In this document: piece after piece, positions 47,701 to 55,931 of the stretch
Position numbering within the stretch: the stretch's first letter is position 1
Layout of the letters: every line of letters begins with the position of its first letter
NCBI RefSeq assembly: GCF_013426915.1
Contig: NZ_AP023181.1
Coordinates: 620,001-684,000 of the forward strand
DNA: 64,000 bases
Direction: 5' to 3'
DNA from: Paraburkholderia sp. PGU19
Lineage (GTDB): Bacteria > Pseudomonadota > Gammaproteobacteria > Burkholderiales > Burkholderiaceae
Program-made: the position numbers and the translations under genes
Notes under the pieces: generated by a model
Seen by the model: only the letters and a program-made list of their open reading frames with translations
Databases searched by the model: none
Told to the model about the DNA's origin: nothing

Positions 47701-48645
47701 GGTGCTGATTCGCGTCGTCACCAGCAGCCGGGGACCGTCGAACCCGAGCAGAGGACCGAGATGCTCCGCATGCCAGACATCATCGATAACGAGCAGGCTC
47801 CGGTGCCCCTTGAACACGCCGGCAAGCGCCTGGGAGATGGCCTCGACACCCGCCACCTCGACACGGTTGCCCGCCGCCGACAGGTAAAGGTCACCCAGAA
47901 TCGTCGCCAGTGCGGGACGCTCGCCGAGCGTGATCCAGAAGATGCCGTCCGGAAACTGGCCGATGACTTCGGGTGTGCTGCACACGTGGATTGCTAGCGA
48001 GGTCTTTCCGGTGCCACCGCCTCCCTGCAGCACGGTGCACGCGACGGGCGGGCGTGAGGCGCTGCCCACGAGCGAGCCGGCGATCGCATTCGTCAATCCC
48101 GTCCGGCGCACGAGACCCTGCGACGACGGAATAGCGTGTCGCCGACCGCTCAGCCCGCTGCGCATGATGGCTGAGAGTACGAGCGCGGCGAGATCGTCGG
48201 GCGTGCGGAAAAAGCTCGCGAGCTTCTCAGTGCACAGTTCGCTCCTGAACGCCATCAGCCTCGCGCCTGCGTCGCCTTCGCCGCTCACCTGGTCGTCGAA
48301 GCGGTCGGACCAGGCGGCACGGGTTTCGGGAGCAGCGAAGAAGAGCAGTGAGCGGCGCATGCGTCGCTGCGCCTCGCGATATTCAAGTTCGGTAATCGAC
48401 TTTCCTTCCGGATTACCGTGGTCGGCGGGCGGCGCATAACCGTAGCGCCATGCGTACAGGCCGACGAAGATGTCGCACCGGGCCACGTCGCTGAGGCACC
48501 GTTCGAGGGGACGTTCGTCCGAAGCGGTATAGGCCTCCATGCGAACGACATCCAATCCCGCTTTCTCCAGCGCGTCGAAGACTGCGGCCCGATACTCACG
48601 CAGATCTTCAAATGTGGAAGAGAGGTAGATCTGCAAGCGCTTCAT
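44770..48645 (-). CDS. DUF4062-NB-ARC-WD40 STAND NTPase
   Basis: A 1291-residue protein. Residues about 1-110 are a DUF4062 domain (KRLQIYLSSTFEDLREYR, RCDIFVGLYAWRYGY), a TIR-like fold. An NB-ARC P-loop follows (GGGGTGKTS, residues 208-216; LLVIDDVW, 284-291; LVTTRIS sensor). A winged-helix and helical region follows, then from about 640 roughly 12-14 WD40-type repeats (for example TGTDKGTVEVWSIARRA, SSYDGTVAIWDAAH). The start at 48645 gives the exact DUF4062 N-terminus. The layout resembles Apaf-1 and bacterial NLR-like proteins: propeller sensor, NTPase switch, N-terminal effector. A defence or cell-death role is inferred, not shown. Confidence 0.88.
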   Translation of the reverse strand: MKRLQIYLSSTFEDLREYRAAVFDALEKAGLDVVRMEAYTASDERPLERCLSDVARCDIFVGLYAWRYGYAPPADHGNPEGKSITELEYREAQRRMRRSLLFFAAPETRAAWSDRFDDQVSGEGDAGARLMAFRSELCTEKLASFFRTPDDLAALVLSAIMRSGLSGRRHAIPSSQGLVRRTGLTNAIAGSLVGSASRPPVACTVLQGGGGTGKTSLAIHVCSTPEVIGQFPDGIFWITLGERPALATILGDLYLSAAGNRVEVAGVEAISQALAGVFKGHRSLLVIDDVWHAEHLGPLLGFDGPRLLVTTRISTLIDQIDEIECRQIAVEQMDVDEGATLLGRNLPTNGPTQTILRELSGQLDDWPLLLDLVNARLREEHRTRGGDLAACIARVSVLLERRGVLSFDRRDSQARNAAVEKSVDAGLEFAEEGFPGVRQKAAELALFPEDVPVPAQVLAELWRMTDIDVEEEVIRPLDMISVLRWDRRSGEVQMHDMIQRALAVKVVDPETTHGRLLDAWADPHRLPHDYAWRWFGWHCVRANRRDRLLSLLRDFEWLRSKLDVTGIASLVGEFDNVIDDPSARLLRDALRKSAHTLAWDPSQLAAQLLARIPEQMQALRNGRLQRAFGNREPWLRPLTASLAAERSIRWLRPSRAESLTSVTFSANGSWAAHVSYSSDPEGAVVLVWDLEKWRLQEMHLETPPRCRPFGLVLSVDARWCLCSDSLGAVFRLGASGNRIWEGHAHDDLTIPRVLAISADGSRALSACSRGRLVAWDIAGGSHEIIWDENDNRVVALSLDPSGDRAVVAREDGSVHLLDQGLSNVRLLFQLDGQPVALARTWPDGFVAVATKEGRVEVRSADHPQTPVCAFSSDDEPTVIALSADQQFIATGTDKGTVEVWSIARRARSAMYRRAHSYDVKGIAFARDSSRVLSADLVHIKEWAAEWQTTDEPDDAGLPASGEVKLTTDGAHAVAVLEDGRLGLWDMSTGALASTVSRPVGDAFGDPKIGAPRRLVVATGAPRVLAWNAELLCVWNLDSSGHAESLPLQTIRDACFTPDGNAVVFVAGQCVGQWRPEEGTSWFIATYERDSPACVAASPDGRRALSAGGDRMVREWALDRPPGADAELRSWRWSATGSKPSMIAFLAPERALVTSVDGALFIFDMDQRRADLRELGSHQASVNSVLVTGDDRILTSSYDGTVAIWDAAHCRNLAVHRAHTGSIEQVSVSADRLMLRSYDGILKITSVESGALICAFQGDKQFISCAADAGMKGIAALDQSGQMHFFRVEGGA

Positions 48646-49429
48646 CGATGCTCCGTGTCCGTAGATACCGCAACCTTGTTCTTGCGATGGACCCCTCTCC
48701 GGGATAAAGCCGCTCGCCGTGCGCGCGTCGGGCGCAACGCCTGTTTGCCAAAAAGACACGCAATAAACGTTCAGATTGGCAACAACCAGGACATCTATTC
48801 AAAAAGATGTGTTCGCAATTTATGCAGCGCCGTGCGGACCGGGGAGCATCGCGCAGCGAATGACAGAGCTACGATCACTGCCTGCGTCAAGTGAAATCAA
48901 CTGTGACGGGAAGCACTGCGCCGACGGCAATCTACTGGTTTGACGTGACATTATATTAGGGTCGCCCTGCGAACCCTGCCACGCCCGAATTGAACTATAT
49001 TGCAACGTGCGCTGGAATCAAGGAGGGCTTCTGCACAATCGCCCGCGCGCACTCAATGTATTAATTCTTTATTGCCATCAATCCGTCGGGCGGATTAAAT
49101 TTACACGGCTCCTTTGCGCTTCTTTTCGATAGTTACTAGACTCGTAACTACTCTTCGACCTGACCCACAATCCCGGCGTCGAATAGCGACGGATTTGAAA
49201 AGATTCTCTTCAAATCACAATCATTAGTCATCCATAATATGGCAATGTTTCAAAGCGGATATCCCTGCATGGGATACCCTCGTTCCGGCTAGCCATTTCG
49301 AGTGTCGCGCGAACTGGCGACTAGGCACAGCCGGCGCGCCCGCCTAGCTTTACGAAAACACTTCCACTGTTCGCGCATGCCGGCGCGGCCGTCGATGCGG
49401 CGTGGGCAGGATCTCGAAGCCTTGGAGCG
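48646..49429. other. Intergenic region with a 21-bp dyad
   Basis: AT-richer than the surroundings, with no supported gene. It should hold the promoters of the STAND gene (left) and the LuxR gene (right). A perfect dyad TAGTTAC-7 nt-GTAACTA lies at 49130-49150, about 280 bp before the LuxR start, and could be a regulator site. Confidence 0.4.
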
Positions 49430-49909
49430 ATGGCGATGGATCTCGACCGAGACACACCGATTCCCCTTTATGGCGCAGGCGCGGAACCCGCCGCGCACGA
49501 CGCCATCCTCGTGCTGCTGCGCTCGCTCGTCACGGCATTGTCATGCAGAGCGGGCGCGCTCGTTGACGAGGCAGAAGGTGAGGAAGTCCTGCTCGATGCC
49601 GATGCGGACGGCTATCGGTATCTGCTGGTGCGCACGAAGTCCACCTCTGGCTCGCGCGCGCATCTCAGTCCGCGCGAACAGGAAATCGCCCGCATGGTCG
49701 CGGCAGGTTACCCCAGCAAAGCGATCGCATCCGTGCTGAACATCAGCTGCTGGACCGTCGGCACGCATCTGCGTCGAATCTATGCAAAGCTCGGCGTCAA
49801 CACGCGCGCGGGCATGGTCGGCCGACTGAACGAGCTGCATATCGGGGCGCATCCGCGCAGCCAGCCTCCCGCCCCGGCGGCTGCATCGCTCGAACGCAAG
49901 CGTGCATGA
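49430..49909 (+). CDS. LuxR-type (GerE) DNA-binding regulator
   Basis: A 159-residue protein. Residues about 78-140 are a LuxR/GerE helix-turn-helix: LSPREQEIARMVAAGYPSKAIASVLNISCWTVGTHLRRIYAKLGV. The N-terminal roughly 75 residues are too short for an autoinducer-binding or receiver domain and resemble nothing I recognise. Two starts are possible (49430 or 49436). It converges on the eight-gene operon (stops 27 bp apart) and lies 0.8 kb from the STAND gene, so it may control either. Confidence 0.85.
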   Translation: MAMDLDRDTPIPLYGAGAEPAAHDAILVLLRSLVTALSCRAGALVDEAEGEEVLLDADADGYRYLLVRTKSTSGSRAHLSPREQEIARMVAAGYPSKAIASVLNISCWTVGTHLRRIYAKLGVNTRAGMVGRLNELHIGAHPRSQPPAPAAASLERKRA

Positions 49910-49942
49910 CGTGACGCTACGTCACGTGTCACGCCGTCATGC
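49909..49942. terminator. Hairpin between convergent genes
   Basis: ACGTGAC (49909-49915) pairs with GTCACGT (49921-49927), and the outer GCATGAC (49904-49910) can pair with GTCATGC (49936-49942). The stem bridges the two convergent stop codons. There is no T-run, so termination is uncertain. Confidence 0.35.
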
Positions 49943-50737
49943 GGATGCCACGCTCACTGCTTCCTGCACGCGGCGCGCGGGCAGGCTCACTAACCGCTTC
50001 GGCGGCACGCGCCGCGAACTCAGCAACCGAATGATGTTACCGCCGAGCACGGCGGCTTCGTCGCGCGGGCTCAGACCGATCAGCTTGATCTTGTGCAGCT
50101 CCAGCCCCGGATGCAACCAAGGCCCGTCTGAGCCGAAGATCAGCTTGCGCGCGCCGGCGCGGCGCACCAGTTCCACGAGATAGTCGAAGCGACGCACGCC
50201 CGAGCTGTCCGCATGCACGCGCGAATGACGCCCGAGCAGATCGATGACCGCCTGTTGCGCTCGCCAGTCATCGGCGAAGCTGCCCAGATGCGGCACGATG
50301 ACATCGAGATCCGGATACGCTCCCGCGAGCATGTCGATCACATACGGGCGCCCGATCACATCGACGAGCAACGGAATGCGATAGCGCCGCGCCGCCTCGC
50401 AAAGCTCGCGCGTCGGCATGGCGTCTTCGCCGTGCACCTTGATGCCGCGAAAGCCGTGCCGGCGCACGGCAAGGTCGATCATTTCGTCGATACGGCCTGC
50501 GTCGCGCGCGCAGTGCACGAACGCGAAGCCGATGAGCCGTCCCGCATGACGCGCGACGAGCCGCGCAAGCGCATCGTTGGCCTGCGCGTAATCGGAATGA
50601 AACGCCGGAAACACCACGGTCCGCCCGATGCCCGCCGCGCGCGCGCGCCTCAAGTACGCGCCCAGCGGCGCAGCGGTATTCCAGGGCGCGGTCAGCAGAT
50701 CGCCCTGGCCCGCGTGACAATGCGCGTCGATGATCAT
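49937..50737 (-). CDS. Amidohydrolase (PF04909 type)
   Basis: A 266-residue metal-dependent hydrolase. The N-terminal HxH motif (IDAHCHAGQGD), the strand ending GIKVHGED, a later His (IVPHLGSF) and the Asp near the end (LIFGSDGPWLHPG) are the amidohydrolase_2 metal/catalytic residues; the fold is a TIM barrel. Family members act as decarboxylases or hydrolases on small acids. GGAGA precedes the ATG. It lies 21 bp after the M20 peptidase and is the last gene of the eight-gene operon. Confidence 0.87.
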   Translation of the reverse strand: MIIDAHCHAGQGDLLTAPWNTAAPLGAYLRRARAAGIGRTVVFPAFHSDYAQANDALARLVARHAGRLIGFAFVHCARDAGRIDEMIDLAVRRHGFRGIKVHGEDAMPTRELCEAARRYRIPLLVDVIGRPYVIDMLAGAYPDLDVIVPHLGSFADDWRAQQAVIDLLGRHSRVHADSSGVRRFDYLVELVRRAGARKLIFGSDGPWLHPGLELHKIKLIGLSPRDEAAVLGGNIIRLLSSRRVPPKRLVSLPARRVQEAVSVASA

Positions 50738-50758
50738 GTCGGTCTCCTGTGCGCCGCA

Positions 50759-52177
50759 TCAGCTCGCGATCCGGCCCGCGCCACGCGACGCCGGGCCCGA
50801 GGTCGCGTGCGCGGCGGCGAAGGCATCGAAGAGCGCGATCGCCGCAGCCACGGCCTTCTCGAAGGTCGGGAGATGCAGCTTCTCGTTCGGCGCATGGCGG
50901 CCCGCGTCGTTCGGCGCGAAGCCGAGCAGCGCCGTCTGCGTACCGAGCACCGTGTTGAAGCACTGCAGCGCGGGAATCGTGCCGCCACCGCGCAACAGCG
51001 CAGGCTGCACACCAAAGGCCCGCTCGCACGCGCGCGTCGCCGCGACGATGACGGGATGACGGGTGTCCATCTGCGCGGGCGGCGCCGCCGACACGACGCG
51101 CATGCGCCCGCACACGGCTGGCGCGATCCGCGACGACAGATGCGCCCGTACGATCTGCTCGATCTCACGCGGATCCTGGTCGGGCACGAGCCGAAAGCTC
51201 AGCTTCGCACGCGCCGCCGCCGGAATCACGCCTTTGCTGCCTGCGCCGGCATAACCGCCCTGAATGCCGTTGATGGTGAGCGCTGGGCGCACGGTGAGGC
51301 GCTCATAGAGAGAGAAGCCCGCTTCGCCCCATGGACGCCCGATACCCGCATCGCGCATGATCGATGCATCGGAAGGCGCATCGCGCAACAGGCGCTCGCG
51401 CGCGTGCGGCGTGAAGGTGCGCACATTGTCGTAGAAGCCAGGAATCGCGATACGCCCACGCGCGTCGTGCAGCCCCGCGAGCAGTTCGCATAACGCCTGT
51501 AGCGGGTTGAGCACCACGCCACCAAAATTGCCCGAGTGCAGATCGTGACGCGGCCCGCGCACGTCCAGCTCCAGATAGAGCGCGCCGCGCAGCGCGTGCA
51601 TGAGAGCGGGGCGCGACGCGTTCGCCATCGCGGAATCAGCCATCACTGCGCCATCGCAGCGCAGCGCCTCGCGATGACGCGCAACGAAGGGCAGCAGATT
51701 CGGGCTGCCGATTTCCTCCTCGCCCTCGAACAGACACACGATGTCGATCGGCAATCGCCCGCGTTCGCGCAGCCACGCTTCGATCGCCTTGACGAAGATG
51801 AACAGTTGCCCCTTGTCATCGCTCGCGCCGCGGCCGAAGAGCGCATCGCCGCGCACGACCGGCCGAAACGGCGGCGAGCGCCATTGATCGAGTGGCTCGG
51901 CGGGCTGCACGTCGTAATGGCCGTAAATGAGCAGGCACGGCTTGCTGCCCGCCGTGCGCCAGGACGCGTGCACGATCGGATGGCCGCGCGTCGCGTAGAC
52001 GCCTGCGTCCGCGAGCCCGATGCCGCGCAGATGCGCCGCGAGCCACGCTGCGCAGCGCCGCAGCGACACGGCATGAGACGGCTGCGCACTGACCGACGCG
52101 AACGCGATGAAGCGCTTGAGCTCATCGACGTGACGCGCACGCTGCGCGCGGGCATGGCGCAGGACGTCGTCGATCAT
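50759..52177 (-). CDS. M20-family metallopeptidase (dipeptidase)
   Basis: A 472-residue M20 peptidase. Zinc ligands and catalytic residues: YGHYDVQP (His, Asp), GRGASDDKGQ (bridging Asp), FEGEEEIGS (catalytic Glu pair), MADSA, and a late His in APNEKLHLPTFEK. A lid/dimerisation domain is inserted around residues 210-330. Such enzymes cleave dipeptides or N-acyl amino acids in the cytoplasm. It is 30 bp from the unknown gene upstream and 21 bp from the amidohydrolase downstream, so it looks like part of the operon that begins at 59354. Confidence 0.9.
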   Translation of the reverse strand: MIDDVLRHARAQRARHVDELKRFIAFASVSAQPSHAVSLRRCAAWLAAHLRGIGLADAGVYATRGHPIVHASWRTAGSKPCLLIYGHYDVQPAEPLDQWRSPPFRPVVRGDALFGRGASDDKGQLFIFVKAIEAWLRERGRLPIDIVCLFEGEEEIGSPNLLPFVARHREALRCDGAVMADSAMANASRPALMHALRGALYLELDVRGPRHDLHSGNFGGVVLNPLQALCELLAGLHDARGRIAIPGFYDNVRTFTPHARERLLRDAPSDASIMRDAGIGRPWGEAGFSLYERLTVRPALTINGIQGGYAGAGSKGVIPAAARAKLSFRLVPDQDPREIEQIVRAHLSSRIAPAVCGRMRVVSAAPPAQMDTRHPVIVAATRACERAFGVQPALLRGGGTIPALQCFNTVLGTQTALLGFAPNDAGRHAPNEKLHLPTFEKAVAAAIALFDAFAAAHATSGPASRGAGRIAS

Positions 52178-52207
52178 CGCAGCCGCCTTGCGGGCGCGTC
52201 GTCAGGG

Positions 52208-53374
52208 TCAGAGTTCCATCTCGCGCGCGGGCGCGCGCGTCACCGGCACGCCGGGCGGCGTGCGCCCGACCACACGCAGCGGTGCGGGCGACGTGCGGTC
52301 CCACGGCAGCACGCGCGCTTCGCCGGTGCGCGCAGCGAGACCCATCGCCTGGGCGCTCGTCAGCCACTCTTCCGCATACTCCGCGATTTCGAGCAACAGG
52401 GTTTCGAACTCGGGCCGCGAAGTCTTGAGAATGTGATCCTGCGCGAGCCAGCGCAGCACTTCGCGCCCGGTCACGCCCATGCGCTGGCGCGGCGACGTGA
52501 CGAGCCGCTCGTTGAAGTAGCGGATCAACACTTCCTCGACGACGTCCCACGCGTTGTCGGCGCCGAAAAGACGCTTGACGTCATCGGAATTGAGGATGCG
52601 AAACGCTTCTTCGAGCAGTTGCATGACTTCGACGCGCAGCACGTTCAGATGCCCGAAGGACAGCCATTTCAGGTTGTTGCGCAGATCGAGCCCGGAGCGC
52701 CGCACGATCGCGATGGAGCCGAAGCTCGGGTCGTACGCGCGCTCGCGGATCACGTCCGAGATGCGCTTGTCGCGCCAGAACAGCGTCACCTGATGCACGA
52801 AATGGCTGAACAGCTTGTGAAAATCGACATTTGGCCGCGAGCCGGTCGGCCCGGGACCACTGCCGTAACCGAAGATTCGCCGGTACGCGCCGATGCGATC
52901 GCGCTGCGTATACCGCAGCACCTCGCGACGATCGAACTGGTAGAGCGCATACGCGCCGGGCCCCGACGACAGCCGCACCGCGCCCGCCTTGAACAGTTCC
53001 TGCAGCTTGCGCACCACGCGAAACACGCCGATCTTCTCGTGCTGATACAGGTAATACATGTCGCCAACGGCGATGATCCGCTCGGACGTGATGGTCTCGT
53101 CGTACGGCTCGACTCCCGGCGTCATGCGCGTCTGGCCGAAGTTGCGCGCCGCCTGCGGACCGATGCCCGCCAGTTCGGCGAGACCGCCGTCGGCCGGCGC
53201 AGGAGCTTTCGCATCGGCATCGACGACGGATTGCAGCAGCGCATCGATCTGCTGCGTGAGCGAATCGCCCAGTTGCGGATTCGAGATCAGCTCGCTTGCG
53301 AGGCGCTTCGTGACGGTGTCGCGCAGGGCCGCGATGCGATCGTACAGACCTTGATAGTCCTGTTCGGTTGCCAT
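52208..53374 (-). CDS. Unknown protein, 388 residues
   Basis: Not recognised. No signal peptide or membrane span is evident. Residues 1-55 are predicted helical (DYQGLYDRIAALRDTVTKRL), followed by an Ala/Pro-rich linker. A GIGPQAARNFGQTRM segment has the look of a short helix-hairpin-helix but is isolated. The C-terminal half is basic and helix-rich and ends in a Pro/Arg-rich tail. AAGGAG lies before the ATG. It is 12 bp from the 652-residue gene upstream, so the two are very likely cotranslated and may interact. Confidence 0.75.
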   Translation of the reverse strand: MATEQDYQGLYDRIAALRDTVTKRLASELISNPQLGDSLTQQIDALLQSVVDADAKAPAPADGGLAELAGIGPQAARNFGQTRMTPGVEPYDETITSERIIAVGDMYYLYQHEKIGVFRVVRKLQELFKAGAVRLSSGPGAYALYQFDRREVLRYTQRDRIGAYRRIFGYGSGPGPTGSRPNVDFHKLFSHFVHQVTLFWRDKRISDVIRERAYDPSFGSIAIVRRSGLDLRNNLKWLSFGHLNVLRVEVMQLLEEAFRILNSDDVKRLFGADNAWDVVEEVLIRYFNERLVTSPRQRMGVTGREVLRWLAQDHILKTSRPEFETLLLEIAEYAEEWLTSAQAMGLAARTGEARVLPWDRTSPAPLRVVGRTPPGVPVTRAPAREMEL

Positions 53375-53386
53375 GGCTTGGACTCC

Positions 53387-55345
53387 TTAGTTCGCGGCCT
53401 GGAACGCCGGGAAGCCGATCACGTCCGGCGGCGCCAGCGCCACCTCGACGGTCGCGACGGCATCCGGCGTGCCTCCCCCCGTGGGATCGTCCAGATACGC
53501 CATGAACTTTACGTATCCCTGGACTTTGGGCGTCTTCGTCAGGACATGGAATTGCGCGCTGCCTTTGCCGCCCAGCACCATCGTCGTGGGATCGAAGCCG
53601 CGCCACTTGATCGCCAGGTTCACGTTGTCGGACGTGTCCGTCCCGATGTAGAGCGGCGTGTCGCTCAGGTTGTAGAGCGTCGATATCGGCGTCGAATTGT
53701 CGTGACGGAACGACAGCATGCCGTCCCTCACCCCGATACGCACTGCGTTGAACGCCGCCTGCACCTTCACCGGCGCGGGCGCCACGCTCACATCGCGCCT
53801 GAGCGGCCGCGCGAGGCGCACCAGTTCCTTGAGCTCATCCGACAGCGACAGGATCGCGCGCTGTACCCGCGCCGTGTAGAACCCCGGCGGCAGTTTCTTC
53901 GGCTGGTCGTGCTTATGCACCAGCGCCTGCGTCATAGACTGCAGTTGATGCGCAAACGGCACCACGCTGTTGCCGATGCCGAACTTGCCGCCGTCCTGCA
54001 CGTACGCGGGCGCTTCGTCGGTAACGAAGTTCTGGATCCAGCGGAAGAAGTCTTCGGCGTACATGGGCTGGCTCACATCGCCGAAGGAAAGCTGCAGCGT
54101 CTGCCGCTCGGCCGCGCCGATGAACACCGAATCGAGTGTAAAGCGCACTTCGTCGACGGACTCGGCGATGACCGACAACTGCCGCGAGATCGGCACGAGC
54201 TGCGTGCCGAGGAATGGCGTCGACGAGCTCAGACCGAAGAAGCGTTGATTGGAGAGCCAGCTCTGCGCGAGCGAGGTCACGTAATCACACAGCACGCGAT
54301 AGTTCGTCTGGTTCTGCTCGTCTTCGATGCTGTTGACAAAATCCTCCCCGAAGCTCAGCCCCAGCAGGTCGCGCAGCCGTCCGAGCGTGCCGGCGAGATG
54401 ATCTGGCTCGGGATCGCGCAGTTGCGTGCCGTTCAGGATGCTGTAGGGCTCCGACGGCGTCGCGAGCAGAAGATTGAAGAAATGATCCACGCGCGCCACG
54501 CCCGGACCGCCGGGCGCGCCCAGCTCGCCGACGAGCTCCAGTAACTGCTTGCGCAGCACGGCCTTCACGGCGGTGATGTCTTCCGCGTCAGCGTCGGGGT
54601 CGAGCGGATAAAGGCCGTCGAGCAGCGGCAGCGCCTGGCCGAGCGCCTCCTGGGCACGCTTGTAGAGGCTCGCCTGCGCGCCCGTGATGCCGCCTTGCAG
54701 GTCGCTCTGCACGGCGTAGGTGCGCGGCGTGTAGGTCCATTCCGTATGCCCTTCGATGTCCGATATCGCAAACGACGACATCAGCGCGCCAGCGAAACCT
54801 TTCGGATCGTCGTCGCGCACTTTCCAGCCGAGCACGTCGCGCAGCGTTTGTCCGACGAGCTGCGCGCCGCCCGATTCCGGCCCCGACAGACGCGAGATCG
54901 GCGTAATCGACGATGGCGCGCCGTTCAGGTTTTCCGTGAGGATGGCGTAGGAGACGGCGTCTTCCATCGCCTGGGTGGCGCGCGCCGAGTCGTGACCGCC
55001 GCCTTGCGATCCGGGCGTCACGGGAGGCGTATCGGCGACGAATCGCTCCTTGCGCATATCGAAGTTCTGCGAGAGCAGCTGCGTGCCGGAGGACGCGAGC
55101 CGCACGATCACGCTGACGTGATCCCCCGTAATGGAGCTCGCGAAGACCCACGAAATGGCGCGGATGTCGGGTTGCGCTGTGGGCGGTGGGTCGCCATTGA
55201 AATCATGCTGGACGAAGACGCCGTCGGTGACGCCGTAGATGATCAACTCGAGATCGCCCGGCGACGGCATCGGCGCGTGTCCCACGAAGTACAGCGTCAG
55301 CGACGTCGGGGTCAGGATGCACTCACTGATTTTTGGGTCTGCCAT
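53387..55345 (-). CDS. Unknown protein, 652 residues
   Basis: Not recognised. The N-terminal roughly 100 residues have alternating hydrophobic strands (LTPTSLTLYFVGHAPMPS, LELIIYGVTDGVFVQHDF), suggesting a beta-sandwich. Residues about 110-500 look alpha-helical, and the C-terminal roughly 130 residues are again strand-rich (LYNLSDTPLYIGTDTSDNV, YVKFMAYLDDPTGGG). No signal peptide or membrane span. An architecture of two beta-domains around a helical core could suit a structural or scaffold protein; this is a guess. Largest gene of the operon. Confidence 0.75.
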   Translation of the reverse strand: MADPKISECILTPTSLTLYFVGHAPMPSPGDLELIIYGVTDGVFVQHDFNGDPPPTAQPDIRAISWVFASSITGDHVSVIVRLASSGTQLLSQNFDMRKERFVADTPPVTPGSQGGGHDSARATQAMEDAVSYAILTENLNGAPSSITPISRLSGPESGGAQLVGQTLRDVLGWKVRDDDPKGFAGALMSSFAISDIEGHTEWTYTPRTYAVQSDLQGGITGAQASLYKRAQEALGQALPLLDGLYPLDPDADAEDITAVKAVLRKQLLELVGELGAPGGPGVARVDHFFNLLLATPSEPYSILNGTQLRDPEPDHLAGTLGRLRDLLGLSFGEDFVNSIEDEQNQTNYRVLCDYVTSLAQSWLSNQRFFGLSSSTPFLGTQLVPISRQLSVIAESVDEVRFTLDSVFIGAAERQTLQLSFGDVSQPMYAEDFFRWIQNFVTDEAPAYVQDGGKFGIGNSVVPFAHQLQSMTQALVHKHDQPKKLPPGFYTARVQRAILSLSDELKELVRLARPLRRDVSVAPAPVKVQAAFNAVRIGVRDGMLSFRHDNSTPISTLYNLSDTPLYIGTDTSDNVNLAIKWRGFDPTTMVLGGKGSAQFHVLTKTPKVQGYVKFMAYLDDPTGGGTPDAVATVEVALAPPDVIGFPAFQAAN

Positions 55346-55396
55346 GATCGATACCCTCTCCGTTCATTCAGCTTGCACGCGCGACGGCCGCGTGCG

Positions 55397-55927
55397 TCAC
55401 GCGAGCCCGTCCACCTCTTTCAATCCTTCGTCGTGCCCGAGACGAATCTGCTGCCCGATCGACACGCTCTGCACCGACACGCCGCGCCGCTCGACCACTT
55501 CGAGCCAGCAGTCGAGCAGCGCAGCCGAAGTCGCGCGCGAGCATTCCGCGCACTGCTCCAGCTCGACGCGCACGACGCTCACCCAGCCCGCCCACTCGCG
55601 CCCGCGCTCGCGCGCCACGCTGCACAGATGCTCGATCCGATCGAAGCAGACGATCTCGCGCGAAAAAATCTCGTCGTAGCGCAAAAGCAGCGTATGCCCG
55701 CGCGCGAGCACGTCGGCGGTCTTTTCGCCGGGCGCGCGCGCGAGGGTCTCGCCCGCTTCCTCCAGCGCGCCGCGCGCTGCAAGCACCGCATCCGCGAGAT
55801 GGGTCGCCACGGCGACGTCGCTTCGGCGCGGACGGTCCTCGTCGATGGTGGTGCACAGCGCGCCGATCGCTTCGCGCTGATCGGCAAGCCGGCCGCGCAG
55901 CCGCCCGAGTGCCAGCTCGATCGTCAT
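55397..55927 (-). CDS. Unknown small helical protein, 176 residues
   Basis: Not recognised. Almost entirely predicted helical, with heptad-like spacing (LADQREAIGALCTTIDE, LADAVLAARGALEEAGETLA) and several Cys residues, including CAEC. It starts 4 bp after the stop of the metallopeptidase-like gene, implying coupled expression. It could be an adaptor or chaperone for a neighbour. Confidence 0.7.
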   Translation of the reverse strand: MTIELALGRLRGRLADQREAIGALCTTIDEDRPRRSDVAVATHLADAVLAARGALEEAGETLARAPGEKTADVLARGHTLLLRYDEIFSREIVCFDRIEHLCSVARERGREWAGWVSVVRVELEQCAECSRATSAALLDCWLEVVERRGVSVQSVSIGQQIRLGHDEGLKEVDGLA

Positions 55928-55931
55928 CTTG

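Noticed and set aside
51536..54544. A 1002-codon open frame on the plus strand
   Set aside because: It is antisense to the M20, 388-residue and 652-residue genes. High GC removes stop codons; the translation is Arg/His-rich and shows no domain.
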